A stretch of DNA of 64,000 nucleotides from Coptis chinensis. Taxonomy: Eukaryota; Streptophyta; Magnoliopsida; Ranunculales; Ranunculaceae. Below, in pieces: positions 11,301 to 22,859 of this stretch. Numbering within the stretch: position 1 is the stretch's first letter; each line of letters begins with the position of its first letter. The stretch spans positions 248,001 through 312,000 of the forward strand of contig JADFTS010000033.1 of NCBI GenBank assembly GCA_015680905.1. The letters are read 5' to 3'. Both the position numbers and the translations under genes were made by a program. The notes beneath the pieces are model-generated. The model saw nothing but the letters and a program-made list of their open reading frames with translations. It searched no databases and was not told the DNA's origin.

Positions 11301-14036
11301 CAAACTCTATTACATCTGTCTCAAAACAAAATAGTCCAATCGTTGTAAAAACTTAAACCCATCAAAGAATCCAAGAAACTTAATCCAAATCAAGTGTCTT
11401 CATCCATCCCTTCAACCCGAAACTTATTCTACCATCTATGTTTCCAAGAACACACCCACGTCCAAAACAAAGAAATGTGTTCTACTTGTGAGTGAAAATT
11501 CAATTTCAAATTTTCTTTGGTATGAGTAAGACTAAAATAACATATACAGTACTACATTCAATCTTCCAAATAAATAAATATAACATTGCTAACCATTTCA
11601 ACTTGGAAAACAAGATAGTTTCGTTTTCCAAAGCGCATGTAGTTTCTTCCCAAGTAAGATTTCAATCCCATTATCTCGTAAATTAATTTAATTAAAATTT
11701 TACCTATAACCGCTTAAGTGTTAGGGTAGGACAATGTCTTTGCATAAAAGTTAATAAGTTCTATCCTCCTGCAAAACAAAATTAGATTTCACAAAACGTA
11801 ATCCTTTAAAGTATATATTTATTTCACTCTCACTGCAAACATCATGAGTATACATAACCTGACATAATATATCACTAATATTAATATTTATGTCACACCA
11901 CCATATCCATCATATCACGTTAACCATATTCACATTCCTTCGTAAGAAATTATATGCATCATATCATAATACATAACAATTATATCCAACAACTCGCTCA
12001 TACATAAAACCAATATTTTACTTAAAAAACACTCGTCTATTTATGAGAACGAGAAAATATCACAACCAAGGAGTACATTCATCTCTCGTGAGTAACAACT
12101 TACACAAACCAAGTATGCATTATATCATAATACATAAATACTCATATGCAATAACTCACTCATATGTAAAATTAATATTTTACTTTGCTTATTAATTATC
12201 TCATTGACTCATTTATTAATAAACACTGCCCAACCTTTAATTCCTACTCCACGATTTACACTTCACACATTTGTCAAATCGCACATACTCGTGTGCCTCA
12301 CTCACACCGAGTACCACTACAAGACATATGTCCCAATCGGAATATCGCCTAGTTAAAGTTAAAGTTTTGGATTTTTGAAAACATATTTTTTTCATATTGT
12401 AAACTCGTATCTTTAGAGTGAGTCACCTTATCTCTCGAGCTTTCCATACACATAAACAAAGTCTAAAAATAAATAAAAAATATAAATATGATCATTCATG
12501 GCACATTCAATTTAATACATTTAAAATCATTCCCACCATATTCAATAGGAATCACCCATCATAACACTAAAAATCATTCATGACATATTCAAAATAAATA
12601 CCTTATATTTACATCAAACACAAAATTAGCACATTCAATAAATACCCATTAATGTAACACTAACATGTCATTCAATGACATTCAATGAATATCTTAGGTC
12701 ATTTTCGAAGAACAACTCTTCACATTCAAGGAATCCACCTTATAATTTAATCCATCAAAACTTAAACACTCAAGGAATCCAAATCAAGTACATCCCATGC
12801 AAGGCTATGAATGCCTTAGTTCCTCTCTAAGAATGGCTTTTCACATTCAAAGATTAGTCATAAAAATTTCATTTTATTTCTTTTCAAAGAAAGTGTAAAT
12901 GAGATATAAAAAATGTAAAGCGAAACATTAAATTTTCACAAGACTTTTTACAACACTTGTTAACATCTTCTCACACAATAGAATCATTAATAAATATTCT
13001 AAACACAATAATCAATCAACTCACCTCATTGTCAATTATATAAATCATAGATATCCTAATTCTCAATTATGAGTAACGCGTTAATTAAATGCCTCATTAA
13101 TACCTTTTAAACCACCACAAGTATGTACACAATTAAGTACTAACATTGTACATATATAATTATCACAATAACTACTATATAATATATAATATAGTGGCTG
13201 CATTTTTACTCAAAGTCCATAAAAAAAAATATCAAATAAATCTTTTAAGATTGAATCAAACCTTTGTAGTTCTTATCACCCATTGTAGTCAAAATCAAAG
13301 TCTATCGTCTTTAATATATATAATTGTATAATACCACGTCAAATCTTTTTTTAGATAATGCCCAATCATGTTTATACAAGTTTCGACAACATCATACAAC
13401 AATTGATCGAGTGTAAATGTGTCTTATTATTGGATTTGTTCACAAAGTTCAATATGTCGAAAGTTCAAAAGTCAATAACATAAACCAAGTCTCTTTTGGC
13501 ATAGTTGCATTCATCATTGGTTAGTATTCGAAATGGAGCGGTTCTAACACCGGATCGGACTATATCCATGCCCGGATCCATTTTTTCAATAAAAATCGAT
13601 CCTTGGATCCATGACCCCGAATGGATCCAAAATGGCATACCATATCCACAACCATTTCAAATGGGATAATTGATCCGACCCGACCCGACCAATTAACATC
13701 TTCTCACACAATAGAACCACCAAAATTCTCAATCACCCAATCAACTCACCTCATTCTACAAAAAGAGAGACCTATTATTATTTGGAAGATATATTAACAA
13801 AATTTTATATTTTGGATTTGTATCTATAGGAGGATCCTACTATTTATAATATAAAACCATATTTGAATCCAAATCTTTCAAGATTGGAAAAACCTTGGAT
13901 AATCCATATCCGAATCATTTTTTAATTGGACTCATTTTTATTAAATGTCCAAACCAACATCTTAAATGGGTTTTCAATATGGAAGTCGGATCGGTCAAAA
14001 CCAAGCATTCACATTTCTAGCCCTAGTCGCGGTCAA
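8309..14036. other. Long AT-rich spacer, no gene seen
   Basis: About 5.7 kb with only short, unconvincing frames. The longest (10189-10449, plus, 86 codons) has no recognisable motif. 13530-13690 is a GC-richer block full of GGATCC/GGATCGGAC words and ending in CCGACCCGACCCGACC, resembling the GC-rich ends of plant hAT elements, but I found no matching terminus. Much of 11100-13300 is low-complexity A/T with CAT-rich words, probably old repeat. Confidence 0.45.
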
Positions 14037-14150
14037 CATATCATTTTCATGGTCAACAGGCTTATGGTCATAGCCATAGTTCATAGTTAAGGTCATGGCT
14101 CATGGTTATAGTCATGGTTCATGGTTAAGGTCATGGTTCATAGACCAGAC
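14037..14150. repeat. Short CATGGTTA-type minisatellite
   Basis: Variants of GGTCATGGTTCATAGTTAA are repeated about five times in tandem with drift. No gene is associated. The block sits just left of a C-rich, A-rich tract (14150-14560). Confidence 0.6.
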
Positions 14151-15912
14151 CCAACTAACCAACCCATGGTTTAACCAACATATCATTTAATAAAACAGAT
14201 CCACATAAACTAAACATCAAAGCCCAAACTAGAAACCGACCCATATCAAAACTTAACAATGCCACTCAAAATACTTAAAACCCAGCCCAACAACTCAAGG
14301 CCCAAAACCATAAATTAAACTTAAGCCCAAGATCTAAAACAAAAATCGGCCCAACACTAACAACTACATTCTGATTCACTTAAAATAAAAAGGACCCAGT
14401 CCACAAAATAAAAGAAATCAGCCCAAGCCCAACTAACTAAACTAAACAACGACCAGGTGTACAGGATCACCCTCGCTCTCATCTTCTTCCTCAACCACCG
14501 AACCAGCAAACCCTAAGCACTAACCCACCTACCGCCACCACCAATCGGCCCAAAAATCATTCGAAATTGGTTATGGTGAAAAACCCAACCACTTTAACTA
14601 ATACAAAAACTCTAATTCATTAGTTCGAAAAATCCCTCCTCAACCATAGATCTTGATCTCCATTAACAACCCATTCAAGCTTCAAATGCCCGACTCGACA
14701 GTATCCACTCAACACAATACACCACCCAATCACCAACCCAACAGCCACCATATCTAGTCCAAACAACAACCCAAATCAACCCGACATACACCAACAACAG
14801 TTCAAACAAAAACCAATAAAATCGATTTACCCAAAATCAACAATTCTAATAGTAACAACTTTATATCAACAATATATAAATAATTAAAATCGATTCATAT
14901 TCAAATCTTTTTAATTTATCACAGAGCTTTGTTTCAACAGTATGCAGACATTCGAGAATAAGCATAACAAAACGGAAAAATTATATTTTTTGACAGAAGT
15001 TTTAAATAGGCTATAAGCCACGAGAAAATCCAATAGTTCAGTGAATGATAAAAAAATAAATTATGCACCTTTGTTGTATTTACGAGCGACGTGAATGAAT
15101 ATAAACTTGAGAACGAAAAACGCCACATAACAATTGTCAGAAAGCAATCCCAATAATCTTCATTTTTCTCTTTTTCTCTCTGTGTAAAACTCTCTCTGTG
15201 TTAAAACTCTTTGTGCAAACTCCTATGTAATTTTATTTATTTATTTTTTTTCAAAACCCCCGAAAACAAGGAAGAGGGTTTATCCTCTTTACCCACGTTT
15301 CCTCTCTCCATTAATCTTTATCCTATTTTGTTTTATTTTGTTTTATTTTAATTAATTATTATTATTATTATTATTAATCATATATTATAAAAATAATAAA
15401 TAAAAATAGTCGGGTGTTATAATAATATTTTTAGTTTCTACACCAAAACCATAATTTGACACATGTTACCTATCCCCATTTTCTACAGCAATTGACAAAA
15501 ATACACTATTTTAATTATTTGCACCTATTGAACAACTATATTTTCTCTCCCATAATCTCTAAAACTTCATAAATTTTAAATTATAAGTAAATATTTAGTA
15601 TTGCACTTTAATTCAACATTTTAAAATTCATTAAGTTATTTTGATCTCAATGTTTTACAATGCATTTTAAAATATTATAATTCACTTATAACCAATGCAA
15701 CCACCTAAGCCTGAACCCTAAAAACCCTATAAACTAGACCATAAACTTAAACCCTAAACATTAAACCAACTCATTGCATTTCATAGTAGTTGGTCGGAAC
15801 TACTAAATAATAAAATGCATTTTGTGTATGCACTTTAAAATGCATATCATTATGCATATACATTTTAAATTGCATTAGTATTTTAAAATAAGTTTACTAC
15901 ATTGGTGGTTTA
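14151..15912. other. Spacer, no gene seen
   Basis: A CCCAA/AACCC-rich tract (about 14200-14800) is followed by AT-rich DNA, with an (ATT)n run near 15354-15376. A few AAACCCTA words near 15711-15760 resemble plant telomere units but are scattered, not tandem. No coding region recognised. Confidence 0.45.
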
Positions 15913-16956
15913 AGGTTATCCAATGCCTATAATTTTTGAGACTCCAATGTTATCCATTCTCACTTCACCATATTCACCACAGCTGTAGGTAGTGAAAAAT
16001 CCCTGTGCTGGTGTGACGTGATAGGATGCTCCTGTATCTATCACCCACTCTGTATCCTGACATGAGGTACTAAGATAGCACACACCACAATTTGATACAA
16101 TTTCCACTAGATCGTTGACTAGTGCAATAGTATCTCTGCTTGTGTTTCCATTCCTCTGCACCATGTCTTCATGTACACAGTTATTATTCTCATCCCTCTT
16201 CGTTTCTCGCGACTTATATCCGGTGGCCTTTGGTAGCACAATAGTAATATTGCCTCTCTGCGCCTTAGGAGTTCTAGCTTCACCCCTAGATTTATACAAA
16301 TCACCTCTAGAACGAGATGGTTTTCTGTATTTATCTCTCCCCCGTTTCTCTGTGACAAGGATCTCTGAGCGAGAGGAGCTTCCTTTTGAACTCATTTTAG
16401 TCTCCTCATTCAACAAAGATGTGGTAGCCATCTCCATGGTGACAATTCCATCCTTGGCTGCTCCGTGTAGAGAGACTGCTAATGTCTCCAAACTTTCGGG
16501 TATAGAGTCTAATAGAAATAAAACCTCAACTTCATCTCCTAAATCAATCTTCATCAAATGCATCTGATTGATGGTATTCTGTAATTTGTTAAGATGCTCA
16601 GACATTGAAGAACCTTCTTGGTACTTCGTGTCGGCAAACTTCTTAACGATCATCACTTTGTTTTCGCCCGACTTCCTCTCGTAGAGGTCTTCGAGTTTCT
16701 TCCACAAACTAAAGGCTGTAGTCTCTTGAGACACGTGGTGAAAGACACTGTCGTCAATCCACTGTCGAATGTATCCAATTGCTTTTCTGTCAAGCTTTTT
16801 CCACTCAGTCTCATCAGTCTTTTCTGGTTTTACTCTCTCATTCTCAATGGATAGTGTCAAGTCCTTGCAGTATAACAAGTCTTCCATCTTAGCTTTTCAT
16901 ATGGTGTAGTTCTTCCTATTCAGACTAGTCATGCGAGTGTTCACGGACTTGTCCAT
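15913..16956 (-). pseudogene. Ty1/copia gag-protease fragment
   Basis: On the minus strand a gag frame starts at ATG 16956, hits TGA at codon 20 inside NRKNYTI*KAKMEDLL (a Trp is expected there in copia gag), then stays open to 15916. The open part has the copia gag helical domain (IRQWIDDSVFHHV, LWKKLEDLYERK, LLDSIPESLETL) and the aspartic protease motif WVIDTGASYHVTP. The zinc knuckle that should lie between them is only visible in another frame (YYCATKGH, near 16220-16255) and lacks its first Cys, so small indels bracket it. The frame ends after VSKIIGIG, where copia proteins continue to integrase, RT and RNase H; those are absent, so the element is truncated at about 15913. Non-functional. 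Confidence 0.88.
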
Positions 16957-17050
16957 CTCTATAAGTTATTTAAACTTAAATTTTCTCTCAGGAATTTTGT
17001 CAAACACCTTCCAGGCCAAAATTTGGATAACACCCTAAAGTTAATCTAAT

Positions 17051-17063
17051 CGGCTCGATACCA
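17051..17063 (-). other. Copia primer-binding site (tRNA-iMet type)
   Basis: On the minus strand TGGTATCGAGCCG lies three bases after the LTR end. It resembles the TGGTATCAGAGC initiator-tRNA-Met complement used by plant copia elements, with a one-base deletion or shift. It fixes the orientation of the element. Confidence 0.75.
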
Positions 17064-17066
17064 CTT

Positions 17067-17681
17067 TGTTGGGGTTTATACCAATCCAATCGATTCCCCC
17101 ACTACACAGATAACTTGTATTTGAACACAATTCAACTCCAGACAAATTTTAAATATCAACTACAATCTATACTAAAATGCCCAACTCGCTAAACAACTAT
17201 TAACAACAAATAATAATGTAAAATAGAATTAAAGCAAACCACAACACAAAGATATACCGTGGTTCGGCCAATGATGCCTACTTCTACAAGAGCTAGTCCT
17301 TTATAAAGTGAGAATGAAGATTACAATCTTTTCTTTTAGTCTCTCACCTTACTAGATCACTCTTATCTCTTTACAAGGTTGTCTCTCTGTAAATGTTATC
17401 TCTCAATTTTGATAGCTTTCAAGATTGGGTTTTCTCTGACTTCTCGTGTATTTTCTGAGTGTTAGGTTTTGCCAAAAACTCAAACTCTTATTGGAAACTC
17501 GCGGTCCCAATTTTCTTTTGAAAATAGACTTGGCGCGGGTTGCGCTGAAGTTACTGGAAGTCTTCCACGGCATGGCGCGGATCACGCCTTGGTCAAGGCC
17601 AATCTGAGTGCGGGTCGCGCTCTGACATTCCACGCAGAATGAACTTCGTTTTCTCTCCTCATGTGAGGGATAACGCCAACA
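17067..17681 (-). mobile_element. Ty1/copia 5' LTR
   Basis: The boundary next to the primer-binding site reads CCCCAACA on the minus strand, and a matching TGTTGGCG start lies at 17681, giving TGTTGG...CCAACA ends and a 615-bp LTR. The R/U5-like part contains the sequence AACCACGGTATATCTTTGTG common in copia LTRs. No second LTR is in the window, since the element is cut short at about 15913, so a 5-bp target duplication cannot be checked. Its outer edge is about 115 bp from the TATA box of the lipid transfer protein gene, in the opposite orientation. Confidence 0.75.
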
Positions 17682-17795
17682 AAGCGTCCTGTTTGTGGCC
17701 ATGTCTTTTGACTCTTGAATTCAATATGGTCGGCCTTTAATCCACAAATCACAAGTGGTAAGTCCACCGAGTCATTGACTTTTTGCCTTCAATCT

Positions 17796-17803
17796 TATAA
17801 ATA
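17796..17803 (+). promoter_or_regulatory. TATA box of the lipid transfer protein gene
   Basis: TATAAATA lies 44 bp before the first ATG (17840). The expected start of transcription about 30 bp downstream leaves a very short leader, or use of the second ATG at 17846. Confidence 0.65.
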
Positions 17804-17839
17804 CCAAACTTTAGTACGTTGATTTTATCAGTCTCTAAG

Positions 17840-18314
17840 ATGCATATGAGGGGAATTACACTGAGAAAGGGGTTGATTCAATTGCTGATAGTGTTGACGG
17901 TGGTGGCAACAGTTGATGCCGCTTTGACAGCAGGTCTGTGTAAAGAAGAGAGGAGAATGTTGGTGAGTGCATGTCAACAATTGATAAATAGGAAACCACC
18001 AAGTGCATATTGCTGTCAACGTTTGAGGGTCACTCATTTTGAGTGTGTATGTCCTGTTATTACACCAAAGTTGGCACTACTAATTGATGTGAATTATGCT
18101 GTTAGAGTTCTCAGAGGTTGTGGAAGACAAGTCCCTCGCCACTACAAGTGTGGAAGTAAGTTAAACTCTCCTCTCTCTCCATCTTGTAAGCTCACACACA
18201 AAAATTAAACACTCTATCGCCTATATATGATTTCCGGTGATTTAAGATATAGTGGTCGACCTCTTGATGGTAATAATTCGGATTATTTTGTTTGCAGGTA
18301 TCACAACACCTTAA
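17840..18314 (+). CDS. DIR1-like (type IV-like) lipid transfer protein
   Basis: Two exons, 17840-18155 and 18298-18314, encode 110 residues; the GT-AG intron (18156-18297) leaves only the last residues ITTP and half a Ser codon in exon 2. Residues 1-28 form a signal peptide with hydrophobic core LIQLLIVLTVVATVDA. The mature part has the eight-cysteine motif at residues 34, 45, 58, 59, 69, 71, 94 and 104, i.e. C-x10-C-x12-CC-x9-CxC-x22-C-x9-C. The CC-x9-CxC-x22 spacing matches the DIR1/type IV group better than type I or II. Proteins of this family are secreted, bind lipids in a four-helix fold, and some act in systemic defence signalling. It could also be called a protease inhibitor/seed storage/LTP family member. 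The first Met was chosen because it gives the full signal peptide. No breaks seen. Confidence 0.82.
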
Positions 18315-18653
18315 CCAAATAAGAGACTATCTATTGCACCGGTCTTGCTTCTGGCGAGTGTGTCAGTGTGTCAGTGTATCATGTATTTGCTATTAGTGTT
18401 TGGGCACAGATGAGTATCTGTATGTATTATGTAATCGAACAATAAAATTCAGAAGCGGTTTTCTACAATCACTGCTCAAAATAAGTAATCCGAGTATATA
18501 TATATGTGTTCAAATGGTGACTTCACTGTTTTTTATCCACTCGTTCTCGTCTCCAACCCTATAAATAGGGTCAAATTTAGAACATCTAAAATTGGTCCAT
18601 GATAAATGACCCAAAAATCTGAAAAAGGCTTTTTTGGTGTACTAACCTGTGTT
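18315..18653 (+). other. 3' flank of the lipid transfer protein gene
   Basis: An AATAAA signal near 18440 (CAATAAAATTC) would place the polyadenylation site about 150 bp after the stop. No other gene seen. Confidence 0.45.
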
Positions 18654-19411
18654 CAGGGCTGTTTACAGGCCGGATTTTAGAATCTATTGGTCCATGATAA
18701 TCACCCATGTCCAAGTCCCGTCCAAATTATATTTACATTTAGAAAGTCCAAGTCCCGGTTTAGGTCCCGTTGGACATGATCGGATTTCGGCCAGGCCTAT
18801 ATCCAATAAGGTTATATGGAAATTGTGTATTTTTTATTATTTTTCTAAAAAAACATGGAAATAGTGTATTTTTTTTTTATTATTTCTCCAAAAAAAAACT
18901 GAAATAAAATATAGTAAGACTCGAACCAAAGTTTTATATGTGGCACTACAACACTAATCCATCAAGCCTCTTAACATTTTATGTATATTAACATTTTATG
19001 TAGTTACAAATTTAATAATAGAGTGGCCGAAGCCGAAAACGAATCTTAACGAAGGGGGTATCTGCACAAAAAAAAGAGTTGGTTGGTTTATGCATGCAAT
19101 GTCCTCACCTATTTTTCTCTCCTTCTTCTTCTTTCCTCTCCCTCTCAACCAAATCCTAAACCCTAACTCTCTCTCTCTCCCCACCTACAAACCCATCTCT
19201 CCCTCTCCCTTTTCCACCCTCCGCTCACGCCCTCACTGTTTAGCAGCTATCTAGTACTTATTTGAAAAACTAAAAAAATAATCTTAGTTTTTGGGCCGGA
19301 CCATTATCGGGTCGATAGCCTTACCCGCCAACATTTAAATTCTAAGTCCTTATTTTATCGGTTCGGATTCAATCGGACATCGGGCCTGGCCCGGCCCATT
19401 GACAGCACCTA
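18654..19411. mobile_element. Enlarged hAT-family element with inserted DNA
   Basis: The left edge CAGGGCTGTTTACAGGCCGG and the right edge CCCATTGACAGCACCTA are decayed inverted termini of the same family as 758-1205. Shared internal blocks include GGCCAGGCCTATATCCAATAA and, near the right end, TAAGTCCTTATTTTATCGG and GGTTCGGATTCAATCGG. Compared with the 448-bp relative it is 758 bp long. The extra DNA is about 280 bp (about 18990-19270), and includes a CT-rich leader-like stretch and a short AAACCCTAAC motif. The 8 bp outside each end do not match, so the copy is old. It ends about 130 bp before the magnesium channel ATG and so overlaps that gene's promoter region. Confidence 0.6.
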
Positions 19412-19543
19412 AAACTAACACCCTTCCTCAGATGACTCTGGCAAGGTGTGAGAAAATTGATAACGGAAAATACAAATTGAGGTCGTTCCTGAAATCAGTC
19501 ACACATATTTTGATTTCCATGGCGTAAGAAAAAAAGCAAAACG

Positions 19544-22359
19544 ATGGGAAAGAGAGGGCTACTCTCTTTTTCCCGTAAGATATCACGGCGCGGTCCTAAA
19601 AAATTAATAGAAATTACTAATCAGCCCCCCCCCCGCCCCGCCACCACTTATTGACAACGCCGTCGTGTCTTCCTCAACCACCACCAAAGCCAAAAAGAAA
19701 GCAAGTGGTGCCCGATTATGGATGCGGTTCAATCGACTGGGCGAGACAGAAGTGGTCGAATGTGAAAAAAGCGCCATCATCAAACGCGCTTCCATACCCG
19801 CTAGAGATTTGAGGATTCTTGGTCCTGTTTTCTCTCAATCCTCCAACATTCTTGGTAAATTTTTCTCATTTTTTTTCCCCATTAGAAAAAATAATAATAA
19901 AAAAAAAACTTATATGATAATTTTGATGCAGCTAGAGAAAAAGCAATGGTTGTAAATTTGGAGTTTATAAAGGCGATAGTGACAGCGGAAGAAGTATTGT
20001 TATTAGATCCTTTATGCCAAGAAGTTTTACCATTCGTTGATCAATTGAGGCAACAGCTTTTACATAAAAACCAGCCCAAGAATAATGAGGATTGTCAAAT
20101 AGATGGGAAAGAATTTGTTTCTTCGACAGGTGGGCAATGGTTACCGGTACCTGAAGCAGCAGATGGTTTGCAATGTGAGCTACCATTTGAGTTTCAAGTA
20201 CTCGAGATTGCATTAGAAGTTGTATGTACATTTTTGGATTCTAGTGTAGCTGATCTTGAGAGAGATGCTTATCCTGTATTGGATGAATTGGCTAGAAATG
20301 TTAGTACTAAAAATCTCGAACTTGTGAGGAGTCTCAAAAGCAATCTTACCCGTCTTCTGGCTCGCGTGCAAAAGGTGTGTTTATCGTACACAGTACATGG
20401 ATGATGTTCTGTATATATTTACCTTTTTGTAGAGATTGCAATGTAGCATAATGGTACACAATAACAAATAATTTGTTTGCTATAACGCCATGACCATTTT
20501 ATGTCTTTGTGTTCATCTAATGAAGATAGAAAGAGTAGGCTCAAGTTTTTTATATATTATGTATATGTATATATTCAATTTTCATAGACTAGTTTTTATT
20601 TTTCCTAATGCTTTGAAAATATGTTCATGCTTAGTTTAGTGAAATGTAAATAGTATTGATAGTAGTTAGACCTTGTATTGATTTATCAAAACAGTATCAC
20701 AATTTTAAAGTGGTTTTTTTGGGGATGTTGATATAATTTACTTTTATATTCTAATGTAGCATTAATTTAAAAGTGTGGGGTGTACTTTTCCCTGTTTCTG
20801 CCGATTCAGCTACTTCAGAGGCTAATACATACCTTTTCTCATCAGGTTAGAGATGAAATTGAACATCTTTTAGATGACAATGAAGATATGGCACAATTAT
20901 ATTTGACAAGAAAGTGGATCCAAAATCAACAGTTTGAAGCGTTAATGGGACCTGCAGGTTCAAATAGTATTGTCAGTGCTGCTTCGAATCTGCGTCGTCT
21001 TAGTTCCAATATGAGTGCAAGTTTAATTGCTAGCAACCATTCAGATGACAATGATGTGGAAGATTTGGAGATGTTGCTTGAGGCATATTTTATGCAGCTG
21101 GATGGGACTCGTAACAAAATTTTGTCGGTGAGTTCTGTTTTCTGGTAATATAGTTTGACTGGTCACTGGTGTTCGAAGTTTTGTATTCTGTTTGGACGAA
21201 TTATTGTTAATGTCTTCTGTAAAGTTGATTGGTTTTATTAAAAAAAATTATGTGGAGAATATAGTTGCATAAAGCGGTTAGGCAGGAAAAAAAATTGTGT
21301 ATGGAGCTTCCCGCATCTGTGAAGTGTTTGTTCCAAATTTTTACTGCCACCTTTTCCCTTGTTGCTTTATCAAATATCGTTTGAGATTTCCGAATATGAC
21401 TTCTCGGTTGTATTATAATTATGATAAATTGTCTCTATAATGTAATGCAATCGATTCTCTGGCACATCATGAGTGCATGGCTTCCCATGACAGCCGTGTA
21501 TCTCTTTAGGTTCTCTTTTTTTTTTTTTTCCATTGGCTAAAAGTGAGTGATGAAATTGGAAGCTGAAGTTGGTGTTCTTTAGAAATCAGAGTGATCCGTG
21601 GTGATACAAGATCGACGCCTTTCTCCTAAAATGCCAATGCAGAAAACAGAGTGAAGCGGCTTGCATGCATGCTCACATAGATTGTTCCTTGCATGCTCAC
21701 TTAAATTGTTAAGCCCCTGTATGCTAATATTTGACACTCTTATTCTTTTTCTTAGTGGGTAATTGGTGAAACATGTAAGCTCTGTTGGTCACATTGCTCT
21801 TGCCCCTTTCAGGAGCCATACTTTTTTTTTCTGCTAATGAAGATAGTAGGTAATAGGGGTTTTAAGCATGTTTACATGCATTCTTTGTTATCCTCACCGT
21901 GTATATTTATCACCAAGTACCTATACTATTATAATGAATTGTTGTTTTGCGAAAATATTTTCAAAGATGCATGCCTGTATCAATTTACTTTTCTATTCAC
22001 TGTCAAAACGATTAATATTTGGCTTATTGAAAGTGTTGCCTTTTTGTATGTCTCAACTTGGTTTCTGGCTAAATCCCCAGGTGCGAGAGTACATTGATGA
22101 CACAGAGGACTATGTTAATATTCAACTTGACAACCAGAGAAATGAACTGATTCAACTGCAGCTGACATTAACCATTGCATCATTTGCCATAGCTACCGAG
22201 ACTCTTATGGCCGGAATATTTGGTATGAACATTCCTTGCGTATTGTATGAAACCAACGGTGTCTTTGGGCCCTTTGTAGGTGTCATCTCGGCCATCTGTT
22301 TCTTGCTCTTTCTGCTCCTGCTTGGCTATGCCAGATGGAAGAAGCTGTTGGGTTCGTAA
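19544..22359 (+). CDS. MRS2-4: MRS2/MGT magnesium channel, MRS2-4 (MGT6) type, with exon 1 frameshift
   Basis: Four exons: 19544-19854, 19932-20374, 20846-21127 and 22081-22359, all with GT-AG junctions. They encode a CorA-type Mg2+ channel: [11 protein letters not shown]-like block (here [11 protein letters not shown]), acidic [35 protein letters not shown], first membrane helix ending in the signature GMN motif (GMNIP, about residue 393), second helix, and a basic [11 protein letters not shown] tail. The C-terminal half matches the MRS2-4/MGT6 subgroup best, by recall of the family. MRS2-4 proteins move Mg2+ across membranes (plasma membrane/ER). The ATG at 19544 begins [12 protein letters not shown], a plausible N-terminus, but a run of ten C (19625-19634) puts it one base out of frame with the rest, leading to TGA at 19652. 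With nine C the product would be 437 residues, close to the roughly 436 of the Arabidopsis protein. No in-frame ATG lies between that tract and RLWM. Either a homopolymer sequencing error or a recent null allele. Confidence 0.88.
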
Positions 22360-22859
22360 TTTAGATGCATAATCAGCTAAGACATTGTGTAAATCTCAAA
22401 CAAAAGGCATCAACTATAATGAATGTTGTGATAACTTAGAATTGTACAGTATGGAGTTGAGGAGGCGTGTCAAAATTTTCGTTTGTTTGCTCTGCAAATG
22501 CCATTGGTTGATTGTGAAAGTTTACATGCGTTGGCTAAGAGCCATTTACATGAAAATTTTAATGGGAATCTTTATCTTGTTGTGGAGAATTGAATCGCAC
22601 TAGAAGCAACCATTGTACCGTGTTTTTTCCTATACGTTACGTATACAACGAGTGAGTAAGGTGCTCACTGCTCACTGACAGCCAAGAAAAAAAAGAAAAC
22701 AGAAACCCAAAAGAGCAACCTCACAGTAGCCCCTTCACTTCTATGACAGTGATCATTCCTCTTTTTCCATAATTTACTGCATAAGGTAGTAATCCCACAA
22801 CTTGGAGCCAAAATTAGTCCCCCTCTTTCTCGGCCAGCTATGCAACAAAGTCTGGAGAG
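22360..22859 (+). other. 3' flank of the magnesium channel gene
   Basis: Probable 3' untranslated region followed by spacer; no domain-bearing ORF. Its boundary with the LINE fragment that follows on the other strand is unclear. Confidence 0.4.

Noticed and set aside
15711-15760. AAACCCTA words resembling telomere repeats
   Set aside because: Scattered and irregular, not a tandem TTTAGGG array.
16115-16854. Plus-strand ORFs of 78 and 150 codons
   Set aside because: Reverse-complement shadows of the copia gag-protease frame.
17819-17839. Upstream extension of the lipid transfer protein ORF
   Set aside because: The extended frame begins at TTG, not ATG; the ATG at 17840 gives a complete signal peptide.
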